Program-made: the position numbers and the translations under genes
Assembly: GCA_022564135.1 (NCBI GenBank)
Contig: JADFLZ010000106.1
Coordinates: 1 to 7,367, forward strand
Direction: 5' to 3'
DNA: 7,367 nucleotides
DNA from: Candidatus Zixiibacteriota bacterium
Lineage (GTDB): Bacteria; Zixibacteria; MSB-5A5; GN15; FEB-12
Notes under the pieces: generated by a model
What the model was told of the DNA's origin: nothing
Database searches by the model: none
Seen by the model: the letters and a program-made list of their open reading frames with translations, nothing else
Shown here: positions 1-4,966 of the stretch, in pieces
How the letters are laid out: every line of letters starts with the position of its first letter
How positions within the stretch are numbered: position 1 is the first letter of the stretch

Positions 1-2672
1 ATCAGGAGCATTTTCTTGGTTTCGCTTTCAGAGCCTACCCGAAGTCTGTAGAAATAAACACCTGTTGAGACCCTGTGACCGCTGTAACTTCTTGAATTCC
101 ATTCGATAGTGTAGTGTCCCGAGGGAAGTTGTTCGTCGACCAAACTTTTAACTCTTTGGCCTAAAATATTGAATATATCAAGGGCAACTTGTTGAAATCC
201 TGAGCCATCCGATGACAGTCCGATAGTAAATTCTATAGTGGTCGAGGGATTAAACGGGTTTGGATAATTCTGAAATAGTTCAAATGTTTCAGGTAATAGA
301 GGACCGTCGCTGATTCCGTCTACTGCAACTGCAGCCGAAGTGGAAGTAGAAAGAAGCGCGCCATCTATTTTAAGCTGAGTTTCGTCACCTGTATAGACAT
401 ACCTTTGAGCATACATCGGAATCTCCAGCATATCTATATTTCCGGCAGGCAGCTGCTGAGCAGCATCAAACGGATTGCTGAAGTGCATCAAAATTTTCAT
501 TTTGCCATCGGCGGTTATCTTGTACTGCATGGTCATTTGTGAAGCATCGGCAGCTAATTTTGGGGCACCCAGTACGACCACGGTCGGATCAAATTCTATA
601 TCAAGCTCCACCGCTGCTATTTTTTCCGGCAGGTAAGACTGAATCACCATTATATCGCGCTGGCCGGGATTGAGATTTTGGTAACTTAAAGACATTGTTG
701 CCGGCTCAGTAGAAGTAGGCGGCGGCGGGGCCGGCGAGACTGGAATGCCGAAAATCGTGTTAAGCGTCCCGACTAAATCAAAGACGTTTACAACATCATC
801 GCGGATAAGATCGGCCGCTTCAAACTGACGTCCCGATAAATCGTAGTTACCGATAATGTAGGCTACGATGCTGACTAAGTCAGCGACGTTGATGTTTTTA
901 TCAAGGTTAACGTCACCGAGCTTGTCAACCTGCACCACGCCCCCTTCGGTAACCATTTCCAGCGAAGGAAAGTTCGGGTCGGGGTTGACCGATTCGTAAC
1001 CGTTGACCAGATCAATGATATAGTCAGTCCAGGGGATTGCCGCGGTGTCAATCGTCAGATAAACGTTTATAACTGCAGAGCTGCTTGTATCTGATAACAC
1101 CGAGTCGTTGGCCAGACCAAAAGCAACTACTCGAACTTCACCGGGGAATATCCCGATATTATCTGAAACTGTGAAATCCTGAATCCTCGGAGTGCCTGCC
1201 AGGGAATCTATTGTTATCGCACGATGGTCATAAAACATATCAAACTGAATTCCATAGACAGTTTGCGAGGTAACCATATTGACGGGAAAGACCAGGTCCC
1301 TGGTGCCTGTTAGTCCGCCGATCGGGTCTTGCCCCGCCGCTGAAGATGAAAACAGTCTGTCAAACTCCAGAGCTTCGACCGTAATAGAGGCGTTGGCGCT
1401 GCTGCTCTTGTTGCCATTATCGGTTGCTACAAACTGAATAATAAATGTCCCCTCCTGCGTAACATCGGGAGTGAAGCTAAATCTTCCCGTGACGGTATTG
1501 GTACCGATTACAGTATTAAAGGTAGCGTTGGCCGGAACGTTATTGGCACTAAGCGTGACAATGTCGCCTGTGTTGGGGTCTGTTGCAGTTACGTCAAAAG
1601 TAACCGTCTGTGCTTGTTCGACAACATGGAAGCTGCCCTGAGGAAACGAAATAATTGGAGCGTCGGTAGAAGGAGGTGTTGTCGTATCGCCTGTATCCGG
1701 GACCACCGTGACATTAACGAAAGATTTGACAGAATCAAAAATGTTCCAGGCGGTCAAAGTAAATGAGGCATCGGAAGACGGTGACAAGATTAATGTCCCG
1801 CTAAATTTTGTAGAATCAAAAAAGTTTAAGCCCGGACCGGTGATTTTGAGCGAGTCTGCGTTATTAACTGTGTAGCTTAGCTGAGTGCTGCTGCCTTCTG
1901 TGATAGTGGCAGGATCTGCTATAAATTCTTGTATCTGAGGAGCTGGAGCAGTATCTGCCACTATGTAGCCGTCAAAAGTTTGCGGGTATATCGTAATGGG
2001 GACGCCCGTATCGTTGAAGTCAGCACTCATCTCTGTTCTCTGACAGTCAAGAACTATAATATTACCATCACCATCGACAAATACCGGCTGGATTTCATAG
2101 AATCTGATCAAGCCCGAATCGTTATGCTGCATATTTCCAAGCAGCTCAAAAGCCATTCTAAAAATTACCCCCGTGCCCCGCTCTGTCGACAGAAGTGTAG
2201 TATCACTTGTAATCGATAGATTGTAGCCGGCGATAATAGCTCCGGAATCAAAAGGATTCAGAGAAATCTGGGCAAAAAAGTTGGTTACTGTATCGTCGGA
2301 CTGGTCAGTTTTTACAAATCTACCGGCCAGCTGGGTTACCAGTCGAGAAAGGTTGTCAATCGGATCAAAAATTGTTATTGGCTGAATCTTGGTACTGTCC
2401 CAGTGGATGAGCATTCTGAAACCGGACATAGCCGAGTCATTAATTAAAAAGAGTGGCACCCAGACAGTATCGCTCGGTTTTCCAATCGTCTTAATAATTC
2501 TTACTTCGTCAAACGGAGATTCTGTAAGAGTGTCACAATTCAGGAAAACTTGAGACTGAACCCGGTTTGAAAACGTTATCAGGATAACAAAAGCAAATAC
2601 TGTCAGCTTGAGAGCCGAAAGTAAATAATAAGAAGATTCAGTATGGTGAAGTCTGTTATTTGTCTGCATCAT
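1..2672 (-). CDS. Gene A: secreted cohesin/Ig/dockerin multidomain protein with C-terminal sorting domain (C-terminus cut by window edge)
   Basis: I translated this frame by hand: 890 uninterrupted codons from ATG at 2672 (or the adjacent ATG at 2669) to the window edge. An N-terminal signal peptide has its hydrophobic stretch at about residues 15-34 and likely cleavage after VQS (residue 40). Modules in order: cohesin-like beta domain (about 47-240), Ig-like domain (245-325), Thr/Pro linker, cadherin/Ig-like domain with ATDPNTGD (340-435), second cohesin-like domain (440-582), dockerin-like pair beginning GDVNLDKNINVADL (586-642), a four-proline linker (649-652), third cohesin-like beta domain (about 655-790), then the sorting domain with NYPNPFNP at 802-809, GVYFYR near the end and SETKKMLL at the edge. 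Only a few residues and the stop should be missing. The first dockerin loop is canonical; the second (621-632) lacks Asn/Asp at position 3. Only two cysteines were seen. The role (surface adhesion or scaffolding) is inferred; no catalytic domain is visible. It starts 5 nt after gene B stops, with only a weak AAAAG ahead. Confidence 0.9.
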   Translation of the reverse strand, partial: MMQTNNRLHHTESSYYLLSALKLTVFAFVILITFSNRVQSQVFLNCDTLTESPFDEVRIIKTIGKPSDTVWVPLFLINDSAMSGFRMLIHWDSTKIQPITIFDPIDNLSRLVTQLAGRFVKTDQSDDTVTNFFAQISLNPFDSGAIIAGYNLSITSDTTLLSTERGTGVIFRMAFELLGNMQHNDSGLIRFYEIQPVFVDGDGNIIVLDCQRTEMSADFNDTGVPITIYPQTFDGYIVADTAPAPQIQEFIADPATITEGSSTQLSYTVNNADSLKITGPGLNFFDSTKFSGTLILSPSSDASFTLTAWNIFDSVKSFVNVTVVPDTGDTTTPPSTDAPIISFPQGSFHVVEQAQTVTFDVTATDPNTGDIVTLSANNVPANATFNTVIGTNTVTGRFSFTPDVTQEGTFIIQFVATDNGNKSSSANASITVEALEFDRLFSSSAAGQDPIGGLTGTRDLVFPVNMVTSQTVYGIQFDMFYDHRAITIDSLAGTPRIQDFTVSDNIGIFPGEVRVVAFGLANDSVLSDTSSSAVINVYLTIDTAAIPWTDYIIDLVNGYESVNPDPNFPSLEMVTEGGVVQVDKLGDVNLDKNINVADLVSIVAYIIGNYDLSGRQFEAADLIRDDVVNVFDLVGTLNTIFGIPVSPAPPPPTSTEPATMSLSYQNLNPGQRDIMVIQSYLPEKIAAVELDIEFDPTVVVLGAPKLAADASQMTMQYKITADGKMKILMHFSNPFDAAQQLPAGNIDMLEIPMYAQRYVYTGDETQLKIDGALLSTSTSAAVAVDGISDGPLLPETFELFQNYPNPFNPSTTIEFTIGLSSDGSGFQQVALDIFNILGQRVKSLVDEQLPSGHYTIEWNSRSYSGHRVSTGVYFYRLRVGSESETKKMLL

Positions 2673-2680
2673 ATCTTTTA
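2670..2680 (-). promoter_or_regulatory. Gene B stop / gene A start junction (probable translational coupling)
   Basis: On the minus strand the sequence reads TAA AAGAT ATG ATG: the stop of gene B, five bases, then two consecutive Met codons of gene A. The only purine-rich element is AAAAGAT, a weak ribosome binding site that overlaps the stop codon. There is no room for a promoter or terminator here, so A and B are almost certainly co-transcribed, and initiation of A probably relies on ribosomes finishing B (inference). Confidence 0.6.
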
Positions 2681-4210
2681 TTTTAAAAGCACCATTTTTC
2701 GTTTAAGTGAGCCCAGTTCGCTGTCAATCCGGTAAAAGTAAACCCCGCTGGATTGATTGTTTCCCTGAAAATCCCTGCCATCCCAACTGACAATATGCTC
2801 TCCCGGAGACAGCACACCCTTAACCAGAGTATTCACCCTTTGACCAAGCAAATTGTAAACCGAAAGCTCTACCCAGGCAGTTCTGGGCAGATGAAAGCTT
2901 ATTTTTGTCTCGGGATTAAATGGATTGGGGTAATTCGCTGATAGATAGTAGCTTTCGGGAATTACAGCCGTTACCGCCGAATAGCTGACTTCCATTAACT
3001 GCCCCTCGCCTGAAGACATTTGCAGGCCGGATATTTCAAATTCTGCAAGATTTTTCACAGTTAGAAAATTTTCAGAACCTGCCGGCAGGCGATTGCCATC
3101 AAGGTTATATATCAAGATTCTGAGCAGGTTACCGTCATAGAAATGCTGTTCTGTCATACCGGCGTAGACATTAAACTCAAGCTCTCCGCTATCTATCAAG
3201 TCTGCTTTTAGCTCGACAAGTATTCCGCCGATTTCAGAATCGCTGTTATAACTAAATTGAGTCTGGCTGTTTGAAACGAAATATCGGATTTCTGCAGTTG
3301 GATTTGACAGGGCATGGTTGGTCGAATTTGACGGAGACTTGCCCTCGACGATGATATTTATCAGGGCAATCATATCTGCCAAAGTAGCAGCATTACCATC
3401 CTGATTTATGTCTGAGTTAAACAACTGAAGATTGTTGAAAGGATACTCGATCGGGTTTATGTAATGGTTGATGAAATAGATAGCGTCTCCGATTTCAAAA
3501 GCCAGGCCATTTAAGTTTATATCGCCGCGTTTGCTATCTGGAAAATTTCTGATGGTAATGGCGCCGTCCTGATAGGCGATTTCTTCTTGCTGAATCTTAA
3601 CGCCGGAGGAATCTGTCAAAGTGTTGTCATCTTTGGAGAGGCTGTCTAAGAATTTAAATTTGACCGGAATATTGAATCCTGCAAAATCGAGATTTCTTGA
3701 AATAGAAAATTTAAGTCTGGCGATTTGTCCTGAACCGGCCGAGAGCGGCAGATGAGAATTGTCCTGGTTTAGGTCCGCAATTGCAGTCAGGCGTATATTC
3801 CCCTGTATACCATCTGCGTCTAACTGGTAACTGAAATATTCAAAGCTGGCCGAACGGCCAGTAAGGTTATCGACTTGCACTGGCGCCAGGACCGAAGCGT
3901 CGTAGTTAAAAAGAATATTAAAAGAGCTGACCGAAACCGTATTTTCCAGCTTTAAATAGAAATCTACGATGTCTCCGGGAAATCCTGCAACAGAATCCAA
4001 AGCTAAAACAGGCATGGCCAGCGAAGCGCTATTTTCAAGCGTCTGAAAGTGAGGCATAGCTTGTTCCAATTTCAGATACTCCGACTCAGATTTAATATCT
4101 GTCTTCATTCCTCTTTCGGTTCCAATTTCTTCGGCCTGTGCAATAACTGAACAAGCTAAAGCCAGGGCGACTATCGGCATTATGGCCATCCGCAAAATTG
4201 GTCTTTCCAT
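2678..4210 (-). CDS. Gene B: secreted cohesin-dockerin protein with C-terminal sorting domain
   Basis: A complete 510-residue protein. Residues 1-26 form a signal peptide (basic start, hydrophobic MPIVALALACSVIAQA, likely cut AQA/EE). Residues 67-220 resemble a cohesin: a GFPGDIVDFYLKLEN strand, then FNILFNYDASVLAP. Residues 229-290 are a dockerin-like pair: RGDINLNG loop, helix, then SDINQDGNAATLADM. Residues 305-410 are another beta domain that may be a diverged cohesin. The sorting domain starts near 420 with NYPNPFNP (426-433), has LLGQRV and SGVYFYR, and ends KRKMVLLK. In type IX secretion substrates such a C-terminal domain directs outer-membrane export and attachment; whether this organism uses that system is not shown here. 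The only cysteine is in the signal peptide, and the residues before it (ALA-C) are a poor lipobox. ATG at 4210 is chosen because it opens the signal peptide; an in-frame stop lies near 4244. There is no clear Shine-Dalgarno; eight A's precede the start. Gene A follows at 5 nt spacing. Function unknown beyond a structural or binding role. Confidence 0.93.
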   Translation of the reverse strand: MERPILRMAIMPIVALALACSVIAQAEEIGTERGMKTDIKSESEYLKLEQAMPHFQTLENSASLAMPVLALDSVAGFPGDIVDFYLKLENTVSVSSFNILFNYDASVLAPVQVDNLTGRSASFEYFSYQLDADGIQGNIRLTAIADLNQDNSHLPLSAGSGQIARLKFSISRNLDFAGFNIPVKFKFLDSLSKDDNTLTDSSGVKIQQEEIAYQDGAITIRNFPDSKRGDINLNGLAFEIGDAIYFINHYINPIEYPFNNLQLFNSDINQDGNAATLADMIALINIIVEGKSPSNSTNHALSNPTAEIRYFVSNSQTQFSYNSDSEIGGILVELKADLIDSGELEFNVYAGMTEQHFYDGNLLRILIYNLDGNRLPAGSENFLTVKNLAEFEISGLQMSSGEGQLMEVSYSAVTAVIPESYYLSANYPNPFNPETKISFHLPRTAWVELSVYNLLGQRVNTLVKGVLSPGEHIVSWDGRDFQGNNQSSGVYFYRIDSELGSLKRKMVLLK

Positions 4211-4270
4211 TCGTTTTTTTTCTACTCGGACACTATTACAGTATCATCGAATTGAGCAATTATCAGACCA

Positions 4271-4405
4271 AGCCACACTTATTGTGGCTACGGGCCGCCC
4301 ATTCCATTTCACCTCTGGCCCGGCTGGCCGATTCAATTCCGGATACCTTTTAGTTCCGTCTAATGGTATGTACCGCAGGGGATTACACTCCCCCTGATTC
4401 GCGGT
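4271..4405 (-). ncRNA. Candidate structured 5' leader (four packed hairpins) upstream of gene B
   Basis: Read 5' to 3' on the minus strand there are four inverted repeats. (1) 4405-4372: ACCG...CGGT enclosing CAGGGG/CCCCTG with a 9-nt loop. (2) 4369-4343: ATACC/GGTAT enclosing TTAG/CTAA with loop ACGGAA. (3) 4322-4291: CGGGCC/GGCCCG around a 20-nt loop. (4) 4289-4271: AGCCACA/TGTGGCT with a 5-nt loop. Helices 1 and 2 are 2 nt apart and helices 3 and 4 are 1 nt apart. The block ends about 60 nt before the gene B start, where a cis-regulatory leader would sit. I could not match it to cyclic-di-GMP, TPP, cobalamin, guanidine or fluoride riboswitch consensus features. Either strand could be the functional one; no run of U's follows helix 4 on the minus strand, so it is not a simple terminator. 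Folding is by eye only. Confidence 0.35.
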
Positions 4406-4407
4406 GA

Positions 4408-4674
4408 TTAACCGATAGCTAGCTGACTCTTATAGTCCTCTTTTGCTATAGGTAAGTGAGGTAAACTGAGGTAAATCGAGAACCAAACTACTACCTCTGC
4501 AACTTCCGGCAACTTTGCACCTGCCTTGTGCACAAGCTGCCAACCAACCTTAAAATTTACATTAATATAATACATTATCTTATTCGTAGGCAACAATTTG
4601 CCAAATTTTTTCGGGTTTTTCCCTACCGCTAACGTACTTCTTGCGACCATTTTTTTTAAGTCGGAATAATTCAA
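4408..4674 (-). CDS. Doubtful 88-codon ORF, hypothetical
   Basis: I do not recognise this protein. It is lysine-rich in its first half (KNPKKFGKLLPTNK) with a hydrophobic stretch near the end (EVVVWFSIYLSLPHLP). The start is a TTG at 4674, or an ATG at 4650 preceded only by a run of A's; neither has a ribosome binding site at good distance. In its favour, first codon positions are often G and it ends just before the hairpin block 4405-4271. Against it: it overlaps the promoter-like boxes, the 12-bp palindrome and the GGTAA repeats, and it has no recognisable domain. Its TTG overlaps the stop of the small ORF at 4671-4838 (TTGA), which may be coincidence. It may be only an open stretch in AT-rich intergenic DNA. 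Confidence 0.22.
   Translation of the reverse strand: MNYSDLKKMVARSTLAVGKNPKKFGKLLPTNKIMYYINVNFKVGWQLVHKAGAKLPEVAEVVVWFSIYLSLPHLPIAKEDYKSQLAIG
4451..4474. repeat. Three phased GGTAA repeats
   Basis: On the plus strand GGTAA occurs at 4451-4455, 4460-4464 and 4470-4474, each followed within a few bases by GA(G); the last two copies share TGAGGTAAA. The spacing of 9 and 10 bases puts the copies roughly on the same face of the helix, as for a repeated protein-binding site. It lies just upstream of the hairpin block and downstream of the promoter-like boxes (minus-strand sense). Short and AT-rich, so chance is not excluded. Confidence 0.3.
4525..4536. promoter_or_regulatory. 12-bp perfect palindrome, operator-like
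   Basis: CTTGTGCACAAG reads identically on both strands with no spacer. It lies about 30 bases downstream of the promoter-like -10 box at 4567-4572 in the minus-strand direction, a position where a dimeric repressor could block transcription toward gene B. The regulator is unknown; the link to the promoter is inference. Confidence 0.3.
4567..4596 (-). promoter_or_regulatory. Possible sigma-70-like promoter for genes B and A
   Basis: On the minus strand TTGTTG (4596-4591) and TATTAT (4572-4567) are separated by 18 bases. Each differs from the TTGACA/TATAAT consensus by two bases. It would start a transcript near 4560 with a leader of about 350 nt running through the palindrome, the GGTAA repeats and the four hairpins before gene B. 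FCB bacteria often use other promoter consensus sequences, and AT-rich DNA yields such matches readily, so this is only a candidate. Confidence 0.25.
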
Positions 4675-4838
4675 ATTTTTACTCTGGCTCCCTGTTTTTG
4701 GACATAAAAATAACCGCTCATCATGTCACCTCTCAGATTTACAAATCTGAAGTTGATATGATTTTGGCGGTTTTTGTCTTTTGCTTTGGGTAAGTCCGGT
4801 CTTTCCTGACCGTAAGGCTGGTTGCAGATTTTTGTCAT
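4671..4838 (-). CDS. Doubtful 55-codon ORF, hypothetical
   Basis: Found by reading the minus strand: ATG at 4838 to TGA at 4671, beginning MTKICNQPYGQERP, hydrophilic throughout, ending QKQGARVKI. A GAGG lies 10 bases before the ATG, a little far for a ribosome binding site but purine-rich. No family is recognised. The main argument against it is that the long hairpin 4712-4772 lies wholly inside it, which is unusual for a coding region and is better explained as a transcription terminator or other RNA/DNA structure. Its stop codon overlaps the TTG start of the next doubtful ORF. Confidence 0.18.
   Translation of the reverse strand: MTKICNQPYGQERPDLPKAKDKNRQNHINFRFVNLRGDMMSGYFYVQKQGARVKI
4712..4772. 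terminator. Long hairpin with T-rich flanks on both strands, probable bidirectional terminator
   Basis: The outer arms AACCGC (4712-4717) and GCGGTT (4767-4772) pair. Inside, ATCAT/ATGAT plus TCA/TGA pair through one G-T wobble, and the tip TCAGATTT/AAATCTGA (4733-4750) is perfect. Downstream is TTTTTGTCTTTT on the plus strand and TTATTTTTATG on the minus strand, so it could terminate in either direction. On the minus strand it would end transcripts coming from gene C and separate them from the B-A unit. Interruptions in the stem and the small ORF over it keep confidence moderate. Confidence 0.5.
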
Positions 4839-4912
4839 TTTTTGCTCGCCTCTATTAATTCCTGGTTAATACTTACTTAGCCAATTTTTTCTATAACAGT
4901 CTCCTTTTTTAT

Positions 4913-4949
4913 TATTCCCCGGAGAGGAATTAACCTCTCCGAGGGAATA
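4913..4949 (-). terminator. Strong hairpin immediately after gene C, lacking a U tract
   Basis: CGGAGAGG (4920-4927) pairs with CCTCTCCG (4934-4941) around a 6-base loop AATTAA, and ATTCCC (4914-4919) pairs with GGGAAT (4943-4948) after a single bulged A at 4942; T4913-A4949 adds one more pair. That is about 15 pairs starting 18 bases after the gene C stop. A smaller ATCCC/GGGAT hairpin lies between the stop and this one. On the minus strand the bases after the stem are AATAAAAAAGG, not U-rich, so it is an atypical terminator. It may instead protect the 3' end of the gene C message. Confidence 0.45.
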
Positions 4950-4966
4950 TTTATCCCGAATGGGGA

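Larger units (their letters stand above)
4211..4966. other. 756-base intergenic block between gene C and gene B
   Basis: This stretch holds no confident gene. It is AT-rich with many T/A runs. From the gene C side it contains a 15-bp hairpin (4913-4949), a small hairpin (4797-4812, CGGTC/GACCG), a long hairpin with T-rich flanks (4712-4772), a doubtful 55-codon ORF (4671-4838), a doubtful 88-codon ORF (4408-4674), a promoter-like pair of boxes (4567-4596), a 12-bp palindrome (4525-4536), three GGTAA repeats (4451-4474), an AGCTAGCT palindrome (4417-4424), four packed hairpins (4271-4405) and an A8 tract, minus strand, just before gene B (4214-4221). No tRNA, rRNA or known riboswitch consensus was recognised on either strand. 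Confidence 0.7.

Noticed and set aside
1929..2219. Plus-strand ORF of 96 codons
   Set aside because: It lies antisense inside the continuous frame of gene A, has no domain and no ribosome binding site; a shadow. The same applies to plus- or alternate-frame ORFs at 2753-2941, 4182-4397, 5383-5571, 5697-5882, 5977-6171, 6383-6739 and 6880-7080, which overlap genes B or C or the leader.
1..2672. Possible frameshift or pseudogene in gene A
   Set aside because: Translating every codon from 2672 to 3 gave no stop and an unbroken order of domains in one frame. It is open at the left edge only because the last codons lie outside the window.
4141..4160. Lipoprotein signal in gene B (Cys at residue 20)
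   Set aside because: The residues before the Cys are Ala-Leu-Ala, lacking the usual Leu at -3, and a clean AQA cleavage site follows at residue 26; standard signal peptide preferred.
4300..4320. Resemblance of AGAGGTGAAAT (minus strand) to a 16S rRNA segment
   Set aside because: The match is about 11 bases and the flanks do not continue as rRNA; treated as chance.
4271..4405. Known riboswitch (cyclic-di-GMP, guanidine-II, TPP, cobalamin)
   Set aside because: No conserved core of these classes was found. One hairpin has an ACGG in its loop like guanidine-II, but that class needs two such hairpins and only one is present.
4589..4616. Hairpin GGCAA/TTGCC followed by T's on the plus strand as a terminator
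   Set aside because: Only five pairs, and no plus-strand gene upstream needs a terminator; it also overlaps the promoter-like -35 box.
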